Source: Pedobacter foliorum
GTDB taxonomy: Bacteria > Bacteroidota > Bacteroidia > Sphingobacteriales > Sphingobacteriaceae
Length of the DNA stretch: 64,000 bases
Reading direction: 5' to 3'
Assembly (NCBI RefSeq): GCF_013266735.1
Contig: NZ_JABSNU010000001.1
Coordinates: forward strand, 434,001-498,000
Below the pieces are notes generated by a model. The model was not told the DNA's origin, made no database searches, and saw nothing but the letters and a program-made list of their open reading frames with translations. This document shows, piece by piece, positions 27,339 to 35,302 of the stretch (positions are counted from its first letter, which is position 1; the number at the start of each line of letters is the position of its first letter). Position numbers and translations under genes: made by a program.

Positions 27339-28580
27339 ATGTCAAAAGTAATCGTTATAGGAGGGGGAGTTGTGGGTTTATGCACCGCATATTATTTAAG
27401 GAAAAAGGGTCATGAAGTGACAATTCTGGATAAAGGAGCTATCAGCGATAGTTGTTCATTTGGAAATGCAGGCATGATTGTACCCAGTCATTTTGTACCC
27501 TTAGCCGCTCCGGGGATGATTAAACAAGGTATCCGATGGATGTTCAACAGCAAAAGCCCCTTTTACGTACGTCCATCCTTCAATATGAATTTGATGCGTT
27601 GGGGAGTGAAATTCGTTAAACATGCCAGTGCCAAACATGTAGAACAGTCTGCCATACCACTTCGCGATCTGTCATTACTCAGCAAAAAACTTTATCAGGA
27701 TTTGGCCAAAAACCCAGACCTTAATTTTGAATTGACTACCAACGGCATTCTCGCTTTTTATAAAACAGAAAAAGCAGCTGAAGAGGAAGCCGAACTCGCA
27801 AAAAAAGCCATTGAACTGGGCTTAGATATGGCGGTTTTGAATGCTGAGGAATGCAAGGCTTTACAGCCAGATTTGGAACTCAATGTCCTGGGAGCGGTCC
27901 ACTATCGCTGCGATGCCCATCTCTACCCAACCCAGCTCATGAATGGCTTATTGAGATATTTAAATGAAAATGGAGTTCAGATTATTAAAAATACATTAGT
28001 TGAGGACATCGTGTTTTCCGGCAACCGCATTACAAAAGTTATTGCAGGTGATACTGCCTGGGAGGCAGATGAATATGTAATTGCCGCCGGTTCCTGGTCG
28101 CCGGCATTAGCCAGGATGGCGAATATCGAGTTGTCGATTATGCCGGGTAAAGGTTATTCATTTATGGAGTTAGAACCCCAAAACAGGTTAACGATACCGG
28201 CGCTTTTATGTGAAGCAAGGGTAGCGATAACCCCTATGGATGGCAAAATAAGGTATGGAGGAACGATGGAGTTAGATCAAATCAATAGTAGGGTAAATAT
28301 AGCAAGGGTAAAAGGAATTGTAGAATCTGTACCCGATTATTTTCCTGATCTGAATCCTTTAATTCCTTCAGAAAAGGACATCTGGTATGGATTTAGGCCC
28401 TCATCGCCAGATGGTTTACCTTATATTGGCAGAAGCCGGAAGCACCACAATCTGGTCTTCGCCACCGGACATGGGATGATGGGACTGAGCCTGGCTCCGG
28501 CAACAGGGCTGTTGGTGAGTCAGATCATTTCGGGAGAACAGACGGATTTAAATTTAAGTCCATTTACTGTAGATCGATAG
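27339..28580 (+). CDS. FAD-dependent D-amino acid oxidase/dehydrogenase, probable D-hydroxyproline dehydrogenase
   Basis: A 413-residue DadA-like flavoprotein. The FAD-binding motif is at the start (VIVIGGGVVGLCTAYYLRKKG), with the typical EADEYVIAAGSWSP in the middle and a C-terminal FATGHGMMGLSLAPATG that completes the FAD site. In the hydroxyproline pathway this enzyme oxidises cis-4-D-hydroxyproline to 1-pyrroline-4-hydroxy-2-carboxylate, the substrate of the DapA-family protein encoded upstream. It is the last enzyme gene of the operon, 36 bases after the epimerase. A membrane quinone is a likely electron acceptor, by analogy to DadA. Confidence 0.9.
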   Translation: MSKVIVIGGGVVGLCTAYYLRKKGHEVTILDKGAISDSCSFGNAGMIVPSHFVPLAAPGMIKQGIRWMFNSKSPFYVRPSFNMNLMRWGVKFVKHASAKHVEQSAIPLRDLSLLSKKLYQDLAKNPDLNFELTTNGILAFYKTEKAAEEEAELAKKAIELGLDMAVLNAEECKALQPDLELNVLGAVHYRCDAHLYPTQLMNGLLRYLNENGVQIIKNTLVEDIVFSGNRITKVIAGDTAWEADEYVIAAGSWSPALARMANIELSIMPGKGYSFMELEPQNRLTIPALLCEARVAITPMDGKIRYGGTMELDQINSRVNIARVKGIVESVPDYFPDLNPLIPSEKDIWYGFRPSSPDGLPYIGRSRKHHNLVFATGHGMMGLSLAPATGLLVSQIISGEQTDLNLSPFTVDR

Positions 28581-28634
28581 ACAGATTGGGAAGAATTAGG
28601 CAAATATTGCTTGTATATTTGCAAGTGTTGGTAT

Positions 28635-28681
28635 TATATTAACCCTAAGTGATTTAGTTTGATTTTTTTCGGGTTAATATA
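28635..28681 (+). promoter_or_regulatory. 11-bp inverted repeat between the hydroxyproline operon and its AraC gene
   Basis: Arms TATATTAACCC (28635-28645) and GGGTTAATATA (28671-28681) are perfectly complementary across a 25-base spacer. It may form a hairpin ending the upstream operon, or act as two half-sites for the AraC protein encoded 30 bases downstream. The TTAACCC half-site also occurs before the operon. Confidence 0.45.
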
Positions 28682-28710
28682 TTTACATTAATGATGTTAA
28701 ACTCATTGTT

Positions 28711-29604
28711 ATGAAAGTTTTACCATTTACGATATTAGTGCCTGATGATAAAAGTGTGACATCAGAACACATTCAGCAACCACATTTTTATCCATTCCTT
28801 CACCGACACGATGAATGGCAGATTACCTACATACAAGAAGGGGAAGGAACCTTAATTGCCGGTAGTGATATGCATAGTTTTCAGCCTGGCGATATCTTTG
28901 TGATCGGTGCAAAGCTTCCCCATCTTTTCAAAAGCAATCCCGAGTATTTTCTGCCCGACACCAAGCAATATATTAAAGCCTGCTCTATCTATTTTAACAT
29001 GGATGTACGGCTTGCTCCAATATTCAATCTTCCAGAAATGAAGTTAGCGAGCGCTTTTCTGTTGAAAAATAAACACGGATTCAAAGTCCCTGAGCATGGA
29101 GCCGATTCCCTTGTTTCAGAAATTTTTAGCGTGCATGAGGCCTCGGGCATGGAAGTTTTGCTAAATTTCCTAAAGCTGATGATTGGCCTTAGCAATTTGA
29201 AGGATAATGTGGAACCCCTTTGTTCAGATTCCTACTCTTCAAACGTCAGTGAAAACGAAGGGATACGTTTGAGTAAAATTATCAGTTACATCACCGAGAA
29301 TTACAGTAGTCAGATTTCTCTGGAGGACGTGGCTAATGAGGCCTGCATGACCCGACAAGCATTTTGCAGGTATTTTAAAAAGCATACCGGGCACACTTTT
29401 GTCTCCTTTCTCAACGAAATACGGGTAACAGATGCTTGTAAAACCCTAATTTCCAACCAAAAAACTGACTGTATATCAAATGTAGCTTATCGTGCAGGAT
29501 TCAGCAGTATTACCAATTTCAATAGGGTATTTAAGAGTGTAATCGGACAATCACCGAGGGTATATGTCGATAAATACAGTAACATTAGCCGATCGGTTTA
29601 TTAA
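28711..29604 (+). CDS. AraC-family transcriptional regulator, probable regulator of the hydroxyproline operon
   Basis: A 297-residue protein. The N-terminal cupin domain (HDEWQITYIQEGEGTLIAG, SFQPGDIFVIGAKLPHLF) would sense a small ligand, and the C-terminal AraC domain has ISLEDVANEACMTRQAFCRYFKK and SNVAYRAGFSSITNFNRVFK. It follows the oxidase gene in the same direction after 130 bases that contain an inverted repeat. By position it should control the hydroxyproline genes, with a pathway intermediate as inducer. That link is inferred from location and from the shared TTAACCC motif. Confidence 0.88.
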   Translation: MKVLPFTILVPDDKSVTSEHIQQPHFYPFLHRHDEWQITYIQEGEGTLIAGSDMHSFQPGDIFVIGAKLPHLFKSNPEYFLPDTKQYIKACSIYFNMDVRLAPIFNLPEMKLASAFLLKNKHGFKVPEHGADSLVSEIFSVHEASGMEVLLNFLKLMIGLSNLKDNVEPLCSDSYSSNVSENEGIRLSKIISYITENYSSQISLEDVANEACMTRQAFCRYFKKHTGHTFVSFLNEIRVTDACKTLISNQKTDCISNVAYRAGFSSITNFNRVFKSVIGQSPRVYVDKYSNISRSVY

Positions 29605-29634
29605 CAGATGAAAAGCGGAGTAATTCGAGTGATT

Positions 29635-29670
29635 ATAAAAGCCCGGGAATCTCCCCATTTATGCTTTTAT
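29635..29670. terminator. Hairpin between AraC gene and alpha-galactosidase gene
   Basis: Arms ATAAAAGC (29635-29642) and GCTTTTAT (29663-29670) enclose a 20-base loop 30 bases after the AraC stop. AT-rich arms ending in T-runs could terminate in either direction. Confidence 0.4.
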
Positions 29671-29707
29671 CAGGAATGAAAACTAAATTGCTTTACTTAT
29701 ACAAAAA

Positions 29708-31897
29708 ATGAGATTCGAAAAATCCATACCACTTTTCTTAATATTTATGACCATAGGACAAAGTAACTTTGCTCAGAAAATAGTGGAGATCACTACAAAA
29801 AACAATGTACTTGTTTTGGAAACGGACAAGGACAATTCCTTACTGTTGAGTTACATCGGCAGGAAGCTCAGAAATGCTGGAGAATATCCAACCATTCAAG
29901 CTCTGGATAAATACAAGCCGGGTTCCGATGACCTCTTTAATAAACGAGAGGCATACATCGCTTCTGGTTCCTTGAATTTGCTGGAACCAGCATTGACGGT
30001 GACCCACGCCGATGGCAACAAATCTACCGTACTTACATTTTCAAGGGTCGAAGAAAAGCAGATAGATCAAAATAGAAAGCTAACCAGTATCGTACTCAAA
30101 GATGCCAAATACAACTTTGAGGTTAGCTTACACTATTTGTCTTACTTTAATGAAGACGTAATAGAACAATGGGTGCAAATTGTTCATCAGGAAAAAGGAA
30201 ATGTGGTCTTAAATAAATATGCTTCAGCAAATCTAACGCTTAGTGGGAAGAAATTTTTTCTGAAGAACCATTATAGTGGCTGGGGACGTGAAATGCGTTC
30301 AGAGGAACAACAGCTTTTACATGGAATAAAAACGATTGACTCAAAGCTTGGGACCAGGAATAACCTCTTAAATTCCTCTTCTTTCATGATTTCAATTGAC
30401 CAACCCGCTACTGAAGATATGGGCGAAGTTATTGCAGGTTCTTTGGAATGGACCGGGAATTTCAGGCTGGATTTTGAAACGTTTGATGAATATTACTTAA
30501 GACTTACTGCCGGAATCAACAACTTTTCCTCGAACTATACCTTAAGACCTGGAGAAGCGTTTATAACCCCACGTTTTGTTTACACCTATTCGGCAAATGG
30601 AAAAGGAACCGCCAGTAGAAACCTGCAAAATTGGGCAAGGAAATACCAGTTATTGGAAGGCAAGGGAGCGCGAGCAACACTGCTGAACAATTGGGAGACA
30701 ACCTATTTCGATTTTAACGATGAGCAATTGAATCACCTTATTCAAGATACCAAAAAACTAGGCGTGGATGTATTTTTACTGGATGACGGATGGTTTGGAA
30801 ACAAATATCCCAGAAATAACTCCAGTGCCGGTTTGGGTGACTGGCAGTTTAATAAACAGAAACTAACCAATGGGATTAGCGCTTTAGGTAAGGAAGCAAC
30901 TGCAAACGGTGTAAAGTTCGGTATTTGGTTGGAACCGGAAATGGTTAACCCTAAAAGTGAACTTTATGAAAACCATCCGGATTGGATCATCCGACAGCCG
31001 GAAAGAAAGGAATATTACATGCGCAACCAATTGGTTTTGGATCTCAGTAACCCACAAGTTCAGGACTTTATATTCAACACTGTAAACGATGTTTTTAAGC
31101 AAGTACCTGATCTGGCTTTTATCAAGTGGGATTGCAATTCGTTAATTTATAACGCCAATTCTCCAACATTAAAAAATCAGGATCATTTTTACCTGGAATA
31201 TGTCAAAGGTTTAAACAGTGTGCTGGAACGAATAAGAAAGAAATACCCAAAAATACCGATGATGCTATGTGCCGGTGGAGGTACAAGAGTGGACTATGCA
31301 GCATTAAAATACTTCACCGAATTCTGGCCAAGCGATAACACCAATCCATTTGACCGCATTTTTATACAGTGGGAGTATTCTTATTACTTCCCTTCAGTAG
31401 CTATAGACAACCATGTTACAGACATGGGGTCGCAGCCTATTAAATTTAAAACAGATGTGGCCATGATGGGTAAATTGGGGTATGATGTTAAAGTGAATGA
31501 GCTGGAAGAAAAAGACTTGCTTTTCAGTCAAAATGCGATTAAAACGTATAATGGCATTAAGGACATTATATGGCATGGTCAGCAGTACCGACTTCAGGAT
31601 CCATACGAAAACAAAGTAGCTGCCATATCCTATGTAAGTGAGACAAAAGATACGGCTATAGTCTTCAATTACTATGTTTCTACACTTTACAATGCCAAAA
31701 ACGCTATTCCAATAAAGCTCAAAGGACTTGATCCGGACAAAAGATATAAGATTGAAGAGCTCAACCTTTATCCAGCTACAAAATCACCAATTGACAGCCA
31801 AAAGGTCTACTCGGGAGATTTCCTGATGACGATAGGGATAAATCCAGAAGCCGATGTAAACAGAACCAGTGTTGTTTTAAAAGTTACAACACCATAG
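29708..31897 (+). CDS. GH36 alpha-galactosidase, exported
   Basis: A 729-residue enzyme with a signal peptide (SNFAQK). An N-terminal beta-sandwich (about 25-300) precedes a TIM barrel with GH36 motifs: FLLDDGWFG, nucleophile Asp475 in IKWDCN, acid/base Asp543 in FWPSDNTNP, and a C-terminal beta domain. It hydrolyses terminal alpha-galactosides from oligosaccharides in the periplasm, with retention of configuration. It stands alone after the hydroxyproline regulator, so it is probably a separate unit. Two fucosidases lie about 10 kb downstream, which together suggest use of plant or host glycans. Confidence 0.92.
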   Translation: MRFEKSIPLFLIFMTIGQSNFAQKIVEITTKNNVLVLETDKDNSLLLSYIGRKLRNAGEYPTIQALDKYKPGSDDLFNKREAYIASGSLNLLEPALTVTHADGNKSTVLTFSRVEEKQIDQNRKLTSIVLKDAKYNFEVSLHYLSYFNEDVIEQWVQIVHQEKGNVVLNKYASANLTLSGKKFFLKNHYSGWGREMRSEEQQLLHGIKTIDSKLGTRNNLLNSSSFMISIDQPATEDMGEVIAGSLEWTGNFRLDFETFDEYYLRLTAGINNFSSNYTLRPGEAFITPRFVYTYSANGKGTASRNLQNWARKYQLLEGKGARATLLNNWETTYFDFNDEQLNHLIQDTKKLGVDVFLLDDGWFGNKYPRNNSSAGLGDWQFNKQKLTNGISALGKEATANGVKFGIWLEPEMVNPKSELYENHPDWIIRQPERKEYYMRNQLVLDLSNPQVQDFIFNTVNDVFKQVPDLAFIKWDCNSLIYNANSPTLKNQDHFYLEYVKGLNSVLERIRKKYPKIPMMLCAGGGTRVDYAALKYFTEFWPSDNTNPFDRIFIQWEYSYYFPSVAIDNHVTDMGSQPIKFKTDVAMMGKLGYDVKVNELEEKDLLFSQNAIKTYNGIKDIIWHGQQYRLQDPYENKVAAISYVSETKDTAIVFNYYVSTLYNAKNAIPIKLKGLDPDKRYKIEELNLYPATKSPIDSQKVYSGDFLMTIGINPEADVNRTSVVLKVTTP

Positions 31898-31979
31898 TTT
31901 TTTTGACTTTGGTAGACCTGCGGAAATTGCTATTTTTTATCTATAAATCATCAACCTACAGCACTAATGAGCTCCGCAA

Positions 31980-32608
31980 ATGTCAGCAGCACAAGTGAAC
32001 AGAGAAAGGATAAATCCTGAGAGTGGATTTTTTCAGTTTTTGGCTAAAACCAGTGACCTGGCCATCATAATTGACCATAAGCCAACCATCCTATACAAAA
32101 ATCCAAAGGCAGCTGAACGGATTATTGGAAACAAACTTCAAACCGTCATTTCCGAAGATCATAAAAATAAATTTGCGCTGGTGTTGAATAAAATGATTGT
32201 CAAAAATGAAGAAGCGTGTAAAAACAGGTTCTTTTTGCGGATGGGATATGGTATGAATGTCAACTCACTAATTTGCTCGAAGATGCAGAAGTGAAAGGAA
32301 TTGTATGTATGATGAAGGAAGATGTCAATAACAATCACCTTGGTGATGAGCAGCCCGGAACAGCGCATTTTTACAGAATCATTACCGACAATCTGCCCGC
32401 TATCATTGCCTACTGGACTGCTGTATACGCTGTTTGTTTGCCAATAAGGCCTACCTTTCATTTTTCGATAAAACAGAAAATCAAAAGAGATGGAACACAA
32501 ATCTGGACGGTTACTTCTCCTTCAGTTTCACCAGAGAACACTCTTAGTGATACACTTAAAAGAAGCTATCTGCTATACTATAACAAAAAAAGAAACCTGT
32601 TAAACGGT
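31980..32608 (+). pseudogene. PAS-domain sensor protein broken by frameshifts
   Basis: The pieces join into one PAS protein only by shifting frame. 31980-32250 reads a PAS start (FFQFLAKTSDLAIIIDHKPTILYKN). After a shift near 32240 the next part reads WYECQLTNLLEDAEVKGIV, then FYRIITDNLPAIIAYWTA. A second shift near 32415 gives RCLFANKAYLSFFDKTEN up to a stop at about 32540. These are the linked PAS repeats of Bacteroidota sensor kinases; the kinase domain is absent. At least two independent shifts make this a decayed gene rather than a sequencing slip. Confidence 0.65.
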
Positions 32609-32653
32609 TAACCTGATTGTATCACCTAATGGATTTCCTGCGCTGTAGAATTA

Positions 32654-32827
32654 TCAGCCTTTTATCCATTTTACACGCATGCAACTGTAGCATTTATATC
32701 TTTTGATGGGTAACCACCACAAAAAAGTTTTCATAAATGGAGTTCTGGGGATACGTGTCAAGTCAATTTTTGGGGTTTTACCACAAGGACACAGCTCAGT
32801 TTGAAGGGGAAGTGAATTGGAAGTCAT
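32654..32827 (-). CDS. Small zinc-ribbon-like protein
   Basis: A 57-residue protein with four cysteines in two pairs: CPCGK near residue 13 and CYSC near residue 46, separated by a basic segment (LTRIPRTPFMKTFLWWLPIKRYK). This spacing suggests a zinc-binding ribbon. Similar small Cys-pair proteins with a RIPR...FLPxKRYxCYxC pattern occur in Sphingobacteriaceae, as far as I recall; their role is unknown. Coding is supported by the ATG start, by conserved-looking composition and by both pairs lying in one frame. Confidence 0.5.
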   Translation of the reverse strand: MTSNSLPLQTELCPCGKTPKIDLTRIPRTPFMKTFLWWLPIKRYKCYSCMRVKWIKG

Positions 32828-32908
32828 AGCTAAAATAATTAAGGAAAATAGGGCTCATTTTTAAGGTTCGTATAAAAAAGAAACGGTTTGATTCGCTGAT
32901 ATATTTCA

Positions 32909-33178
32909 TTAGTTGCTGAAAAACCTTAAAATCTTTATTGAATTTAAGGTTTTTCGATAAGCGATAAGGTATCGATCCACCTGAAGAATCCTGACGTTTT
33001 TAGGGGTATTTTCCTGCTGTTGCTCTGTCTGTAAATACTGCTCGTTCCCAAGCGCGGATATCTTCAAAAGGATCCTCTTTTCAATTTTTTCAGCGTAGGA
33101 GGATAGCTGGTTGTTGTCCAGATAGTCAATGGCATCAATCAGTTGTTTTACGGCCAGTTTATTCCATTTTATTTTCAT
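32909..33178 (-). CDS. RelE/ParE-family toxin
   Basis: An 89-residue protein of the RelE/ParE fold: KIKWNKLAVKQLIDAIDYLD at the start, AEKIEKRILLKISAL in the middle, and the C-terminal strands NVRILQVDRYLIAYRKTLNSIKILRFF. The Arg and Tyr residues of the last strands fit ParE-like toxins. It lies 13 bases downstream of a small acidic partner gene. The 3' end of the gene contains a 12-bp inverted repeat (arms 32919-32930 and 32943-32954) that can act as a terminator inside the coding sequence. Whether it cleaves mRNA or inhibits gyrase cannot be told. Confidence 0.82.
   Translation of the reverse strand: MKIKWNKLAVKQLIDAIDYLDNNQLSSYAEKIEKRILLKISALGNEQYLQTEQQQENTPKNVRILQVDRYLIAYRKTLNSIKILRFFSN
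32919..32954 (-). terminator. Hairpin overlapping the end of the toxin gene
   Basis: Perfect 12-bp arms (AAAAACCTTAAA and TTTAAGGTTTTT) with a 12-base loop, lying inside the last codons of the ParE-like gene. A T-run at the arm end fits a terminator on the minus strand. Confidence 0.5.
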
Positions 33179-33191
33179 GTTCTGGCCTAAA

Positions 33192-33428
33192 TTACTGACG
33201 GATTTTTTTTCTCAGCTGAAGCAGCTCTTTAACATCTTTATGGTTAATATGATTGCCCGCTTTCATTTCTAAACTCGCTTTTTCAATATCTTTGGTATAG
33301 TATTCTATAAGGGCCAAATTTATCTGGTCCTCCTCAATGGCAGATTGATATTTATAGTTTAAACTGTCAAGAAAAGCAACTAGTACTTTTTCTTCATGTT
33401 CGCTATTTGTAAATATTAATATACTCAT
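33192..33428 (-). CDS. Antitoxin-like partner of the RelE/ParE toxin
   Basis: Starting at ATG 33428 gives 78 residues (SILIFTNSEHEEKVLVAFLDSL); a longer frame upstream has no family resemblance. The short beta strand followed by helices and an acidic character resemble small DUF2683-like antitoxins of Bacteroidota RelE pairs. It lies 13 bases upstream of the toxin gene in the same direction, the usual order. No DNA-binding motif is obvious, so autoregulation is uncertain. Confidence 0.65.
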   Translation of the reverse strand: MSILIFTNSEHEEKVLVAFLDSLNYKYQSAIEEDQINLALIEYYTKDIEKASLEMKAGNHINHKDVKELLQLRKKIRQ

Positions 33429-33842
33429 ATTCAAATCTATGCAATACATGCCAACAACATATTCCTCATGTGTTACCATTGTTTTAAATTATTACTGTCT
33501 GCGGGTCTGGCTGAAGGAAAGGATAGCCCTAACGTTAAGGCAGTAGCGGATTAATTTAAATCCTCGGCACGCTGATAAGATCTCACCTGAAGGAGCTTTG
33601 CCGTCTGGAAAAACGCTTAGCTTAATAAAAGTATCTCGAACCATAAAATTAATGCAATCATTATCAAATTATTTTTATTGGAAGAACCTGATGATTATCA
33701 AACAAATAAGCACGAATTTCCTACAGGCAGGGAATGAAATGAGCTAATTTATCACTGAACAAAATGAATAAGCAGTGAAACTTTAGTAGATTTAGTAGCG
33801 TGCATTAGTTAATTGCACGATAAGAAATCAACCCTGGATCTT
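33429..33842. other. Intergenic region between the toxin-antitoxin pair and the sensor kinase
   Basis: No gene is visible in about 410 bases. A short inverted repeat CGTGCA...TGCACG (33799-33819) and a tandem TTTAGTAG lie just before the kinase start and may belong to its control region. Confidence 0.35.
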
Positions 33843-34940
33843 ATGATACCTACAGTAAATATTCAAAATGGAGTTGCTCAGGAGCGCTTTGATAGCGAAC
33901 CTTTTTTTGAAGTTTCTCAGGATCTGATGTGCATGGCTGGATTTGATGGCTATTTTAAAAGAATCAATCCGGCAGTATCCAAACTCCTGGGATATACCCA
34001 AGAAGAGTTGTTTTCAAGGCCCATCAATGATTTTGTCTATGAGGATGACAAGGGGATTACAGATGAACACCGAAACAACCTCAGGGAAAATGTTCCGTTG
34101 TTGAATTTTGAAAATCGTTACCAGACTAAAAATGGTGAAATTGTATGGCTCTCCTGGACGTCAATTCCTGTTCCAGAATCGAAGCTGGTCTACGCTGTTG
34201 CCAAGAATGTAACGCATACAAAGAAACTGGAGGAGGAACGGAACAAACTTTTGGTCAGCCTTTCAAGGATAAATGAAGAACTCCACCATTTAACGCATAT
34301 GGCCTCACACGATTTGAGGGCACCTGTAAGTAATTTACTTGCGATATTTAGTCTTTTAGATATGGAAACCATTCAGGACGAAGAAACTAGAAACCTGATT
34401 AACATACTACAGTCAACAACAGAGGGGTTAAATGTTACTTTAAATTATTATCTGGAGGCAGCCTGTCAGAAAAAAAGTTTGCATGTTCCAACAGAAAACT
34501 TGAATCTTCATCAATCTCTGGATGGAGTGCTTCATTCTATCAATTCCTTGGTACTAGGCTCCAGAGCAGTTCTCCATATTGATTTCTCTGAATTTGACAC
34601 CCTCAACTTTAATAAGGTTTATATGGAGAGTATATTTCTTAACCTGATCACTAATTCCATTAAGTATGCAAAACCGGGATCTCATCCGGATATTTCTATT
34701 GTTACAAAAAGAACAAATGGTAGTCAGCAATTGATCTTTTCAGATAAGGGCCTGGGCTTTGACATGGAAAAAGTGAAGCATAAAGTATTCGGGCTGCACC
34801 AGACATTTCACAATCATCCGGATAGTAAAGGGATTGGCCTTTTTTTGATATACAATCACATTAATAGTTTAGGAGGGCAAATTCAAGTAGAAAGCAAAAT
34901 TAACGAAGGGGTAAGGTTCGTACTCACATTTAAAGATTGA
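33843..34940 (+). CDS. PAS-domain sensor histidine kinase
   Basis: The ATG at 33843 gives 365 residues. Residues about 20-140 are a PAS domain (DLMCMAGFDGYFKRINPAVSKLLGYTQEEL, then a PAC-type RYQTKNGEIVWLSW). Next come the dimerisation domain with the phospho-acceptor His (MASHDLRAPVSN) and an ATPase domain with the N box NLITNSIKYA, SDKGLGFD, and GIGLFLIY. There is no membrane helix, so it senses in the cytoplasm. No response regulator is adjacent. It shares its PAS type with the broken sensor 1.3 kb upstream and may be a paralogue. Confidence 0.9.
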   Translation: MIPTVNIQNGVAQERFDSEPFFEVSQDLMCMAGFDGYFKRINPAVSKLLGYTQEELFSRPINDFVYEDDKGITDEHRNNLRENVPLLNFENRYQTKNGEIVWLSWTSIPVPESKLVYAVAKNVTHTKKLEEERNKLLVSLSRINEELHHLTHMASHDLRAPVSNLLAIFSLLDMETIQDEETRNLINILQSTTEGLNVTLNYYLEAACQKKSLHVPTENLNLHQSLDGVLHSINSLVLGSRAVLHIDFSEFDTLNFNKVYMESIFLNLITNSIKYAKPGSHPDISIVTKRTNGSQQLIFSDKGLGFDMEKVKHKVFGLHQTFHNHPDSKGIGLFLIYNHINSLGGQIQVESKINEGVRFVLTFKD

Positions 34941-34943
34941 GCA

Positions 34944-35231
34944 TTAGTTAACGGTGCTGCGGTCATAAGAAGGTAGGCCTGTCATTTCTTTACGCAACTG
35001 AGGAGTGGTTTCGGCGTTTAGGGCAGTTTTCAGGTTGACAGTTGGAAGAATGATTGGTAGCCTATAAAGCTTTGCTATTTTCGTTACGCCGACAATGTTG
35101 TTTACCAATAACTGTCTGTCTATAGAGGTTATTGAATTCACCTGAACAGGTTGATAGTCGATGATGACCAGCGCTGCATTTTGCGGAGTTAAGAGGTGAT
35201 TTTTTTTGATCCCTGATTGATAAGCTTTCAA
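34944..35231 (-). pseudogene. Isochorismatase-family hydrolase, N-terminal fragment
   Basis: The frame encodes the family start NAALVIIDYQPVQVNSI (Asp of the catalytic triad) and continues to LRKEMTGLP, then ends after 95 residues; cysteine hydrolases of this family have about 180-220. The lysine and cysteine parts are missing, so it should be inactive. It converges with the sensor kinase gene, 3 bases from its stop, which suggests a deletion brought the two together. Confidence 0.6.
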
Positions 35232-35302
35232 TCACCTTTTGTAATTCATTTATGATATCTTTGACGCTATCTATCCTAATGTTAAACATCTACACGCTTT
35301 CT

